Assembly (NCBI GenBank): GCA_031260295.1 | Contig: JAIRKE010000047.1 | Location: 1 to 63,062, forward strand | From: Azonexus sp. | Lineage (GTDB): Bacteria; Pseudomonadota; Gammaproteobacteria; Burkholderiales; Rhodocyclaceae | Length of the DNA stretch: 63,062 nt | Reading direction: 5' to 3' | Part shown: piece after piece, positions 46,919-56,600 of the stretch | Layout of the letters: every line of letters starts with the position of its first letter | Position numbering within the stretch: the first letter of the stretch is position 1 | Position numbers and translations under genes: made by a program | The notes under the pieces: model-generated | What the model saw: only the letters and a program-made list of their open reading frames with translations | The model's database searches: none | What the model was told of the DNA's origin: nothing

Positions 46919-48760
46919 ATGAACAGCCACGGCAGCGCGCCGGCATACGGCGTCCGCATTGAGGATTTTCCCGCTAACGCCGCCCAGGAGACGCTGCAGG
47001 TCGCCGACCTGATCGTCGCCTACCTCGAGCAACTGGGCATCGACTACATTTTTGGCATTCCCGGCGGCGCCATCGAACCACTGTACAACGCCCTGGCGCG
47101 CAGCAGCCGGCGCGGCGGCCCGCGGCCGATCGTCGCCCGTCACGAAGCCGGTGCCGCCTTCATGGCCGACGGCTATACCCGCGAAACCGGCAAGATCGGT
47201 GTTTGCTGCGCGACCTCCGGCCCCGGCGCGACCAATCTGATCACCGGCGTCGCCTGCGCCTTCGACAACAGCATCCCGATGCTGGTCATCACCGGCCAGC
47301 CGTCGCTGCCCTCGTTCGGCAAGCGCGCCCTGCAGGAATCGGCCTGCACCGGCATCGATACGCTCGGCATGTTCCGCCACTGTACCCGCTACAACTCGCT
47401 GATCTCGCATCCCGAGCAGATCGAGTCGAAGCTGATCACCGCGCTGCAACGAGCCGTCCGGACACCATGCGGGCCGGCACACCTGAGCATTCCGCTCGAC
47501 ATCCTGAAAACCCCCAGCCCGGTCCAGGTACCGTCCTACGACATCGGCGATAAGCTGCGCCCCGTTTCCCTGCTCGACCCCGAGGCCACCGACGAATTGC
47601 TTGGGTTGCTACGGCGGGCACGCAACGTCCGCCTGTTGATCGGCGGCTCCTGCGGCGAGGCCGTCGGCACCATCCTGCAGTTCGCCACGCGGCACGACAT
47701 CCCTTTCGTTACCACACCGGACGGTAAGGGTCTGATCAACTCTCGCCATCCGCTGTATTGCGGCGTCTTCGGTTTCGCCGGCCACCGCACGGCCAACGCG
47801 CTACTCGACGACGAGGCCGTCGATTTGGTACTGGCGGCCGGTACCAGCATGAATGAATGGACCAGCAGCGGCTGGAGCGACACCCTGCTCAACGAAAAAC
47901 TGGTGCATATCGATGAATCGGCCGAACACCTGGCCCGTTCGCCGATGGCCCGCCTGCATGTGCACGGCCGTTTGCTAAGCATTTTCACCCGCCTGATCGA
48001 GCACAGCCCCAGGCCGCAGAACGCTGGCTGCGCCAGCATCGACCTGCCGGCACCGCGCTGCTCGCACGAAGACATGCTGGCCGCTCCGAGGCAATACAAC
48101 AGCCCGACTAGCCCGATCACCCCACAGCGCCTGATGCGCGATCTCGGCCGCCTGTTCCCGCCGAAAACCCGCTTTCTCGCCGATGCCGGCAACAGCGTCG
48201 CCTGGTCGGTCCACTACCTCGATCCAGCCAACCGCCGCCACCTCGAACGCCGTCTCGGTAACGACGACCAGCGCCGCGATAGCGGCCGGCGCCGCAGTGC
48301 CGGTGGCTGGCTGCGCCTGACCATGGATTTCGCACCGATGGGCTGGGCCATTGGCGGCGCCATCGGCACGGCCGCCGGCAATGCGCAAACGCCGGTGGTC
48401 TGCATTACCGGCGACGGCAGCCTGCTGATGAACGGCCAGGAAATCTCGGTCGCCGTGGCCGAGGAACTGAACGTGATTTTCGTCATTCTCAACGACCAGG
48501 CACTGGGCATGGTCAAGCACGGGCAGCGCCTGGCCGGCGCCGAACGCATCGGCTTCCAGTTGCCGGCCACCGACTTCGCCGCCATGGCGCGAGCGATGGG
48601 CGCCGACGGCCATACCATCCGCTCGCCGCAAGACCTGGCGGACCTCGATATCGCCGCGATCTGCCACCGCCGCGGCCCGACCCTGCTCGACGTGCATATC
48701 GACGGCGAGGAAGTCCCGCCGATGAATCTGCGCATGCGAGTACTCGGAACCGACCTGTGA
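46919..48760 (+). CDS. Acetolactate-synthase-like ThDP-dependent enzyme
   Basis: 613 residues from ATG 46919, seven bases after GGAG. The PYR domain has YIFGIPGGAIEPLYNAL and the catalytic Glu in VARHEAGAAFMADGYTRETG near residue 75, followed by CCATSGPGATNLITG. A middle nucleotide-type domain follows (about 215-370). The PP domain has GDGSLLMNGQEIS near 498 and FVILNDQALGMVKHGQ. The family decarboxylates 2-oxoacids and carboligates; the residues of true AHAS acceptor-site are not kept in CGVFGFAGHRTAN. It is followed 10 bases later by two citrate-synthase-like genes, an uncommon pairing. Substrate unknown. Confidence 0.85.
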   Translation: MNSHGSAPAYGVRIEDFPANAAQETLQVADLIVAYLEQLGIDYIFGIPGGAIEPLYNALARSSRRGGPRPIVARHEAGAAFMADGYTRETGKIGVCCATSGPGATNLITGVACAFDNSIPMLVITGQPSLPSFGKRALQESACTGIDTLGMFRHCTRYNSLISHPEQIESKLITALQRAVRTPCGPAHLSIPLDILKTPSPVQVPSYDIGDKLRPVSLLDPEATDELLGLLRRARNVRLLIGGSCGEAVGTILQFATRHDIPFVTTPDGKGLINSRHPLYCGVFGFAGHRTANALLDDEAVDLVLAAGTSMNEWTSSGWSDTLLNEKLVHIDESAEHLARSPMARLHVHGRLLSIFTRLIEHSPRPQNAGCASIDLPAPRCSHEDMLAAPRQYNSPTSPITPQRLMRDLGRLFPPKTRFLADAGNSVAWSVHYLDPANRRHLERRLGNDDQRRDSGRRRSAGGWLRLTMDFAPMGWAIGGAIGTAAGNAQTPVVCITGDGSLLMNGQEISVAVAEELNVIFVILNDQALGMVKHGQRLAGAERIGFQLPATDFAAMARAMGADGHTIRSPQDLADLDIAAICHRRGPTLLDVHIDGEEVPPMNLRMRVLGTDL

Positions 48761-48770
48761 GAGGCGCCGG

Positions 48771-49613
48771 ATGAATTCGCACGACACTCGCTCCGCCTCA
48801 ACCGGCACCGTCCTCCACAGCCGCCTGTGGGCCGAGGATGCTGAAGCCGACGATCCGTTCACGGCCAACGCCTGCTACTGCAGCGGCTACGACGTATTCG
48901 GCGACTTGCTGCAACATGCCGCCTACCCGGCCTACCTGTACCTGCTGTTCCGCGGCGAGAAGCCCGCCCCCGAGCAGGCCCGGGCGCTCGAGATACTGGC
49001 AGTGGCCATCGCCAACCCCGGGCCGCGCGACCCTTCGGTGCATGCGGCGATGAGCGCCGGTGTCGGCGGCTCCCCGGCCGCCGCCGCGCTGATGGCGGCG
49101 CTGGCTTCCGGTGCCGGCGTCTCTGGCGGCGCGCGTGAGGTTTTCCTGTGCCTACAGGCCTGGGAGCATTGCGCCTGCGATCTCGAACGATGGCAACGGC
49201 AAATGGACGACTGGCGCCGTCCTGGCAACGGCAGAATGGAAGTCTGGCCGGAACCGGAACACCCACCCGGCCATGCGCCTTACGGCGACCGTGCCGCGCG
49301 TCCGGTGCAGCAGACCCTGGCGGCGCTGACCTCGGTTCTTGCCGATGGGCGCCTCCACTGGCTGCAACAGCATCAAGCGCAGCTGGAACAGTGGGCCGGC
49401 CGCCCCTTGGCGATGCCCGGCGTCATCGCCGCCGCACTCGCCGATCTCGGACTGAACGCCGAACAAGGCGAAATGCTAACGTTGTTGCTGCGCCTTCCCG
49501 GCGCCGCCGCCCATGCGCTGGAGCAACGGGAGATCGGTTTTCGCCGCTTTCCCTTCCCAGCCATCGACATCGTCGACGACCCCGCTCATCCGGCCGCAAG
49601 GAGCGCCCCATGA
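48771..49613 (+). CDS. Divergent citrate-synthase-like protein A
   Basis: 280 residues, about two thirds of a standard citrate synthase. The N-terminal helices match (GYDVFGDLLQHAAYPAYLYL, then LFRGEKPAPEQARALEIL), as does SPAAAALMAALASGAG. At the usual HGGA position the sequence is SGGAREV (near residue 118), so the CoA-site His is Ser. A GHAPYGDRAARPV segment near residue 168 may keep the His of the GFGH motif. The C-terminal large domain is short. It is annotated in related genomes, as far as I recall, as citryl-CoA lyase/citrate synthase. Overlaps the next gene by 4 bases. Confidence 0.7.
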   Translation: MNSHDTRSASTGTVLHSRLWAEDAEADDPFTANACYCSGYDVFGDLLQHAAYPAYLYLLFRGEKPAPEQARALEILAVAIANPGPRDPSVHAAMSAGVGGSPAAAALMAALASGAGVSGGAREVFLCLQAWEHCACDLERWQRQMDDWRRPGNGRMEVWPEPEHPPGHAPYGDRAARPVQQTLAALTSVLADGRLHWLQQHQAQLEQWAGRPLAMPGVIAAALADLGLNAEQGEMLTLLLRLPGAAAHALEQREIGFRRFPFPAIDIVDDPAHPAARSAP

Positions 49614-50431
49614 GCCTGCTGGAAGCATGGGAAGGAACGCTGCGCAGCACGGTGGGCGGTTGCTTTCCCGGCGAACGCGCGGTCTTTCGCGGCCACGATC
49701 TGCACGCCGAGTTGCGCGGCGCCGACTGGCTCGACCTCTACCTGTTCGGCATTACCGGGCGGCGGCATACTCCGGCCCAGCTCAAGGTACTACACGCCAT
49801 CTGGGTCAATACCAGCTACCCGGACGCCCGCCTGTGGAACAACCGCGTTGCGGCGCTGGCTGGCAGCGCCCGCAGCACCGGCAACTTGGCCATCAGCGCC
49901 GCGCTCGCAACTTCGGAAGCCGCCATCTACGGCCGCCAGATCGACATTGCCACCGCCGATTTCCTGGTTCGCGCTCAGGCCGCGCTAGCGGCCGGCCAGT
50001 CGTTGGTCGACATCGTCAGCGCGGAACTGCAGGCCAATCGCCGCATCGGCGGCTACGGCCGGCCGGTCGCCAAGGGTGCGGCCGACGAGCGCAACGCCGT
50101 GGTTCTCGACCTAGCGGCCAGCCAGGGATTGGCCGATGGCGCCTACGTCAAGCTTGCCTTCGCCACCGAGCAGACCTTGCTGGCCGGCCGCTGGCGAATG
50201 CGTATGACATACGCCGCACTGACCGCCGCGCTGGCCCTCGATATCGGCCTGAGTCCGCGCGAATACTATTTGTATATGTTGCCCGCCTTTCTCGCCGGCA
50301 TGCCGCCCTGCTTCATCGAAGCCAATGCCCGGCCGGAACAGGCAACCATGCCCTGGCGCTGCAGCGCCATCGTCTACCAGGGGCCGCCGCGCCGCCGTTG
50401 GCGGGAGCAGGACGCCTCCGATCATGATTAG
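49610..50431 (+). CDS. Divergent citrate-synthase-like protein B
   Basis: 273 residues from ATG 49610, overlapping the stop of protein A (ATGA) with AAGGAG upstream. The helices LYLFGITGRRHTPAQLKVLHAI and LAGSARSTGNLAISAALATSEAAIYG match the citrate synthase N-terminal pattern. The GFGH equivalent reads GYGRPVAKGAADERN near residue 148, so that His is Arg. The HGGA equivalent is degenerate. It is thus a paralogue of protein A with a complementary loss of residues, suggesting a heteromer. The long frame starting at 49148 lies inside protein A and is not used. Confidence 0.7.
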   Translation: MSLLEAWEGTLRSTVGGCFPGERAVFRGHDLHAELRGADWLDLYLFGITGRRHTPAQLKVLHAIWVNTSYPDARLWNNRVAALAGSARSTGNLAISAALATSEAAIYGRQIDIATADFLVRAQAALAAGQSLVDIVSAELQANRRIGGYGRPVAKGAADERNAVVLDLAASQGLADGAYVKLAFATEQTLLAGRWRMRMTYAALTAALALDIGLSPREYYLYMLPAFLAGMPPCFIEANARPEQATMPWRCSAIVYQGPPRRRWREQDASDHD

Positions 50432-50515
50432 TGCATTGCCACGACTGGGGCTTTCGGCTAGATTGCCGGTTACAACGAATGGAATAGGCTCCAGGCCTCG
50501 GGAGGGAGGCTACCG

Positions 50516-52540
50516 ATGCAGCGATTGCGCCCGCTTTCAGCCTTGCTGTTGGTCACCGCCAGCGGTTTGGTTGCCGCCCAGCCACTGACGGAAGAAGAGG
50601 ACCTGGCGCAGGCCTACGGCGACAAGAATTTCGTCTCGATCGCCACCGGCACCCGGCAATTGCTCAGCAAGGCGCCCTCGTCGGCGACGGTAATCACCGC
50701 CGAAACCATCGCCAACATGGGCGCCCGTACTGTCAGCCAGGCTCTTGAGGCCGTGCCCGGCCTGCACGTTTCGCGCAACAATCTGCAGAACATCTACACC
50801 CCGACCTATGGCATGCGCGGCATCCTGACCGGCACGTCGCCGCAAGTGCTGATGATGGTCAACGGCATTCCGCGGACCAGCGTCTATCTCGGCAACCCGG
50901 ACGAACAGATGGTCGAACTGCCGGTCGACAACATCGCCCGCATCGAAGTCATCCGCGGTCCCGGCTCGGCCATCTACGGCGCCGACGCCTTCGCCGGCAC
51001 CATCAACATCATCACCAAGACGGCCGACGACATCGACGGCACCTCGATCGCCGGCGGCGGCGGTTCGTTCGACAGTTGGGACACCTGGTTCCAGCACGGC
51101 GGCCGGCACGGCGATCTGGATGTCGCCGCCTACTTCAAGGTGGGGAGCACCGACGGCCAGCGGCGGATCATCCGCCACGACGCCATCGGCCGTAGCGGCC
51201 CGGTCAATGTCGGCTACGACAGCGTCGACGGCCAGCTCGACATCGGTTATGGCAATTTCCGCTGGCGCACCAGCTATACGCTGCGCCGCGACGTCGGCAC
51301 CGGCGTCGGCATCTTCGGCGCCCTGGACCCCACCGGCAAAATCCGCAGCGAGCGTCTCTCCAGCGACCTCTCCTGGAGCGACGCCAATTTTGCCCGCGAT
51401 TTCAGCCTGACCCTACAAGCCGCCTTCATGCACCTGGCCAACGAGGTAACGACGCCCCTGGTGGTGATTCCCGGCGGCGTTGATCCGACTTTTCCCGACG
51501 GCATGATCGGCGACCCAAGCAAATGGGAACGCCAGGCCCGCTTCTCGGCAACCGGCGTCTATTCCGGTTTCGCCACACACCGGATCCGCCTGGGCCTGGG
51601 CCACGATAACCTGGAAATCTACAAGACCCGCGAAAACAAGAACTTCACCCTATTGCCGCCGCCAAGCCAGTTACCGATGTACCGGGCCAGCGGCGCCAAC
51701 CTGTTCCTCTCTCCGCACGAGCGCCGCGTCAATTATTTCTATCTGCAGGACGAATGGAATTTCGCCCCCGACTGGACCTTGACCGGCGGCATCCGCCGCG
51801 ACCTTTACTCCGACTTCGGCGGTACCACCAACCCGCGCTTGGCCTTGGTCTGGGAAGCGCGCCACGACCTGACCGTCAAGCTGATGTACGGCAGCGCCTT
51901 CCGTGCCCCCTCCTTCGTCGAGCTGTACGCCACCGGCAACCCGCTCATCATGGGCAATCCGAATTTGCGGCCGGAAAAGATCGACACCCTGGAAGCGGCC
52001 GTCACCTGGCAAGTGAACCGCGACCTGCAAACCAGCCTGAGCCTGTTCCAACACAAGATCACCGACATCATCAGCCAGATCGGCGACACCTACCGCAATG
52101 GCGGCAAGCAGAAAGGCCATGGCGGCGAGTTGGAAGTGAACTGGGCGGCAACCGACAACCTACGACTGACCGGCCATTACGCCTACCAGAAGAACACCGA
52201 CGAGACGACCGACCACGATGCTGGCTATGCCCCGCACCACCAACTATATGCCCGTGCCGACTGGCGTTTCGGTTCCGGCTGGATGCTCAGCGGTCAGGTC
52301 AACCGTGTCGCCGACCGCAAGCGGGCCTGGGGCGACACCCGTCCGGCGCTGCCCGACTACACCTCGACCGACCTCACTTTACGCAGTATCAGACCCCGCC
52401 AAGGCTGGGATTTCTCGCTGTCGGTCTACAACCTGTTCAACGCCGACATCCGCGAACCGAGCCGGGCGGACTCCGGCATCATCTACGACCTGCCGCTACC
52501 GGGCAGGTCGTTCTGGCTCCAGGCCCGTTACAACCTTTAA
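50516..52540 (+). CDS. TonB-dependent outer-membrane receptor
   Basis: 674 residues with a signal peptide (about 1-22, ending LVAAQP). The plug domain (about 45-165) includes APSSATVITAETIANMGART, SQALEAVPGLHVSRNN, IARIEVIRGPGSAIYGADAF and AGTINIITK, all standard. The barrel follows with RAPSFVELYATGNPLIMGN PNLRPEKIDTLE-type features and ends LPLGRSF-like YNL. It imports a large ligand (siderophore, cobalamin or similar) with TonB energy. The N-terminal TTR-like extension is absent, and there is no upstream riboswitch. It is the first of three genes with a binding protein and hybrid kinase. Confidence 0.93.
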   Translation: MQRLRPLSALLLVTASGLVAAQPLTEEEDLAQAYGDKNFVSIATGTRQLLSKAPSSATVITAETIANMGARTVSQALEAVPGLHVSRNNLQNIYTPTYGMRGILTGTSPQVLMMVNGIPRTSVYLGNPDEQMVELPVDNIARIEVIRGPGSAIYGADAFAGTINIITKTADDIDGTSIAGGGGSFDSWDTWFQHGGRHGDLDVAAYFKVGSTDGQRRIIRHDAIGRSGPVNVGYDSVDGQLDIGYGNFRWRTSYTLRRDVGTGVGIFGALDPTGKIRSERLSSDLSWSDANFARDFSLTLQAAFMHLANEVTTPLVVIPGGVDPTFPDGMIGDPSKWERQARFSATGVYSGFATHRIRLGLGHDNLEIYKTRENKNFTLLPPPSQLPMYRASGANLFLSPHERRVNYFYLQDEWNFAPDWTLTGGIRRDLYSDFGGTTNPRLALVWEARHDLTVKLMYGSAFRAPSFVELYATGNPLIMGNPNLRPEKIDTLEAAVTWQVNRDLQTSLSLFQHKITDIISQIGDTYRNGGKQKGHGGELEVNWAATDNLRLTGHYAYQKNTDETTDHDAGYAPHHQLYARADWRFGSGWMLSGQVNRVADRKRAWGDTRPALPDYTSTDLTLRSIRPRQGWDFSLSVYNLFNADIREPSRADSGIIYDLPLPGRSFWLQARYNL

Positions 52541-52547
52541 TGCTGTC

Positions 52548-53693
52548 ATGAAATTATTATTTTTTCGTATCCTGGCGGTAATTTCCCTCGTTGTCGCAAG
52601 CTTCTCGACCCATGCCGAGGTCAAACACATCGCCGTGATCTATGCCGAGGGCGACGACCCGGCGCAACAGCACTTCACCGGCCCCTTGCAGAGTATCGAC
52701 CAATTTTCCGGTATCGAGATTCTGTATCTGGCGCTGGACGATCCCGACGATCCGCTTCTCGTCAACTCGTCATTGCTCCTCGCTCAGCGCAAAGCCATCA
52801 TCAAGCTGGCCACTGCTGGCGGTAGCATCGGCCCGATCGCAGTGTTCTACCCCGACATCGGCGAACCTTATCGCAGCGTCTTCTCGAAAATCATCGAGGG
52901 CATCGAGGAAAATGCCGATGCCAAGGTCACCCGCTACGCCATCGGCAACAATTTCAACGCCGAAACCGTCTCCAGCGAGCTGAAGCAGCGCGACATCCGC
53001 GTCATCATCGCCCTCGGGCGCAACGGCCTGCACGCCGCCAGCGCGCTCGACAAGAACATCGTGGTGGTCGCCGGCGGCATCGTGTCGGTACCGGCAAGCG
53101 ACGAGCGCAGCAGCACCATCCTCAGCCTGGCGCCGGACCCGGCCCTGCTGTTCGCCAAGCTGAAAAGCCTGGCCCCGAAAACCCAGCGCGTCCACGTGGT
53201 TTTTGATCCGCGCCAGAATGCTTGGCTGATCAAGCTGGCCCGCGAGGCGGCCCGCAGCCAGGGCCTGGAATTGCTGACCTACGAGGCGGGCGACTTGAAA
53301 AACGCCGCCGCCATCTACAACAGCATCTTCGCCAACGCCGATCCCCGGCACGATGCGCTGTGGCTACCGCAGGACAGCACTACCGTCGATGAGTCGGTGG
53401 TGCTACCGCTGGTGCTGCAGGAATCCTGGGCCCGGGGCATTCCGGTATTTTCGAGCAATGTCGCGCACGTCAAGCGCGGTGCGTTGTTCGCCCTCTATCC
53501 GGACAACATCGAGCTCGGCCGCAACCTGGTCGCCTCCGCCGTCGGCCTGGCCAGCGGCAATCCCGACGTACGTGGCGTATTGCCCCTGCGCAACGTACTA
53601 ACCGCCTTCAATACGCGTACCGCCAGCCATCTCGGCTTGACGCCGTCGCCGGCCCAAAAGCGCAGCTTCAGCCTGCTCTTCCCGGAGCAGTAA
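52548..53693 (+). CDS. ABC-type substrate-binding protein (PF04392-like)
   Basis: 381 residues from ATG 52548. A signal peptide (about 1-23, ending STHA) leads to VKHIAVIYAEGDDPAQQHF. The two-lobe pattern of the ABC_sub_bind family is visible, with RVIIALGRNGLHAASAL, VHVVFDPRQNAWLIKLAREAA, HDALWLPQDSTTV and RGIPVFSSNVAHVKRGALFAL. No permease or ATPase is encoded nearby. It is placed between the TonB receptor (7 bases upstream) and the giant sensor kinase (6 bases downstream), so I infer it presents a ligand to the kinase rather than to a transporter. Confidence 0.85.
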   Translation: MKLLFFRILAVISLVVASFSTHAEVKHIAVIYAEGDDPAQQHFTGPLQSIDQFSGIEILYLALDDPDDPLLVNSSLLLAQRKAIIKLATAGGSIGPIAVFYPDIGEPYRSVFSKIIEGIEENADAKVTRYAIGNNFNAETVSSELKQRDIRVIIALGRNGLHAASALDKNIVVVAGGIVSVPASDERSSTILSLAPDPALLFAKLKSLAPKTQRVHVVFDPRQNAWLIKLAREAARSQGLELLTYEAGDLKNAAAIYNSIFANADPRHDALWLPQDSTTVDESVVLPLVLQESWARGIPVFSSNVAHVKRGALFALYPDNIELGRNLVASAVGLASGNPDVRGVLPLRNVLTAFNTRTASHLGLTPSPAQKRSFSLLFPEQ

Positions 53694-53699
53694 GGGCTC

Positions 53700-56600
53700 A
53701 TGGCCTACCTCTCCGGACTGTACAGCCGTTTCCGGAAAACCACCTTCCGCCGTCAACTGGCGATCTTGTTCACCATCGGCGTACTGTGCGTCTCGCTGCT
53801 CGCCGCACTGGCCACCTCCTGGCAGGGCAGCCGCCAGCTCCATGCCGATAAACTACAGGATGGCCTGCGCATTTCACAGAATCTGGCCATGCAGAGCCGC
53901 CTGGCCCTGGCTTTTGGATCAACCGAGAACGTCGCCGAGGTTTTCGCTACCGCCGCCTCTCCCGACATCACGCGCATCGAAATCCGCCACACCGACGGCC
54001 AAATCCTGTTCGAATACGGTACGGCCATGGCCACCGACACCCCGGCCAGGCCACCCGACGCCAACGCCCGGAGCGCCTACGTTGACGAGGAAAATGCCGC
54101 CGGCTGGCGCTTCGTCGCCCCGGTCTGGTCGCTGTCCGGCCCCGACTCGCCGTTCGAAACGACCGAACGCAAGGATGTCCTGCTCGGCTTCGTGGTGGTC
54201 GAACAAAGCAAGGCGACACTGGAAGCGCTGGTCCGCGAGGTCTTTCTGGTCAATTTCGCCGTCAGCATCGTCTTCGCCGCCCTGTTCGCCTTCAGCCTGC
54301 GCCAGCTCGCCCGCCGCCTGATTCGGCCCCTGGCCGACCTGTCGGCGACCATGGCCCGCGCCGGACAGGGCGAAAGCGGATTGCGCGCCGATCTGACCGG
54401 TCCGCGTGACCTAGCCGACATGGCGCATGCCTTCAACAACATGATGGAAGCCCTGGAACAACGCGAACAGGAATTGCGCACAGCGCGCGACAGCGCCCTG
54501 CGCTTCGCCTGCCTGAAGGCCAATTTCGCGGCCACGGTCAGCCACGAGATCCGAACACCGCTCAACGGCGTAATCGGCACCCTGGACATGCTGAAAAGCG
54601 GCCGGACAACGCCGGAACAGGCGGAATTGCTAGGCCTGGCCTGGGATTCAGCGCAATATTTGCTGGAACTGATCAACAACATCCTCGATTTCTCCCGCCT
54701 CGAGGCCGGCCGCATGGAAGTCGACATCAGCAACTTCGCGCTGCAACCGCTGATCGACAGCATTCTGGGCATGTTCACCGCGACCGCCGCCAAGCACTTG
54801 AGCCTCGAAACCGACATCGCGCCGGAGGTGCCGCCGGTCCTCAGCGGCGATCCGGCACGCCTGCGCCAAGTGCTGATCAACTTGATCGGCAACGCCGTCA
54901 AATTCACCGAGCGCGGCTCGGTCAAGCTCTCCGTAACCGGCAGCTACGATGGCCAGCAGTTGCGCTTCGAAGTCAGCGACACCGGCATCGGTATCGCCGC
55001 CGACCTGCGTTCCAGCATTTTCGATTCCTTTACCCAAGCCGATCCGACCACCACCCGCCGCTACGGCGGCAGCGGTCTTGGTCTGGCCATCAGCAAACAA
55101 ATCGTCGGCCTGCTCGGTGGCGAAATCGGCGTCGACAGCAACCCCGGCACCGGCAGCCGCTTCTGGTTCACCCTGCCCTGGCGGGCCGGCCAACTGAACC
55201 AGGCCAGCCGCCACCCCACCGCCGAAAAACACCTCGGCCGCCACGCCCGTATCCTGATCGCCGAGGACAACGCCACCAACCAGGCCGTGGCCGTCGGCAT
55301 GCTGCGACGGCTAGGCTGCACCTGCGGCATCGCCAGCAACGGGGCCGAAGCCGTGGCCCGCTGGCGGGAGGAAGCCTGGGATCTGGTCCTGATGGATTGC
55401 GCGATGCCGGAAATGGACGGCTTCCAGGCCACCGCCGCCATCCGCCGCGAGGAAGTCGACGGCCGGCATACGCCGATCATCGCCATGACCGCCAACACGC
55501 TGGCCGCCGACATCGAGCATTGCCGGGAAGCCGGCATGGACGACCACATGGCCAAACCGCTGACCCTGGAAGCGCTGACCGGCCATCTGCACCGCTGGCT
55601 GCATTATGACGATGCGCCGGCGGTCGAAACAGGCGATACGGTCGGTACAGCCGTACCCGCGCTGTCGTTCGACGGCGGCGTGATGACATGCCTGCGCGAT
55701 TGCCTCGGCGAAGCCCTCGGCGAAGCCATCCGTCCCTTCCTCGAAGACATGCCGGGCTACCTGCAAGAGATGGAAGAGGCAATCGCCGCCGGCAATGCCG
55801 ACACGCTGTGCCGGCTTGCCCACGTCATCAAGGGCGCGGCCGGCAATCTCGGCGCCCTGGCCATGGCCAGCGTCGCCCGCGATATGGAAGCGCTGGCCGA
55901 ATCCGGAACGCACGCCACCGGCAACGAGTTGCTGCTGCGCTTGCGCACCGAGTTCGCACTCATCGAACCAACCCTGCTCGCCGAGCTGGACGAACCGCCC
56001 AGCCTGCCGCAGCCGCAGCCGCAGCCGCAAGACAATGCCGCCGTGGTGCTGGTCGTCGACGACGACCGCAGCACGCGTGCCGCCCTGCGCCACGCCCTGC
56101 ACCAGAGCGGCTTCCGGGTGAGCGAGGCGAGCAACGGCACGGAAGCGCTGGCCTGGCTGGAGAAACATCCGGTCGACGCCATCCTGATGGATGCGCTGAT
56201 GCCGGTCATGGACGGCTTCGCCACCTGCCATGCGGTCAAGGCGCATCCGGAGTGGCAGGGCATCCCGGTACTGATGATCACCGCCCTCAACGACCGCCAT
56301 TCGATCGAGCGCGCCTTCGAAGCCGGCGCCAGCGACTTCATTCCCAAGCCGATCCACCTGTCGGTGGTCAACCAGCGCGTACGCCGGATCATCGACGCCA
56401 CCCGTGCCGAGCGCCACGTGCACCAACTGGCCTACAACGACACCCTGACCGGCCTGCCCAACCGCTTACTTTTCGTCGCGCACCTGAACGACGCCATCTC
56501 CCACTGCGAGTCCAATGCGGGCATGCTGGCCGTGTTGTTCCTCGATCTCGACCGCTTCAAGTTCATCAACGACACGCACGGCCACGAAGCCGGCGACCAA

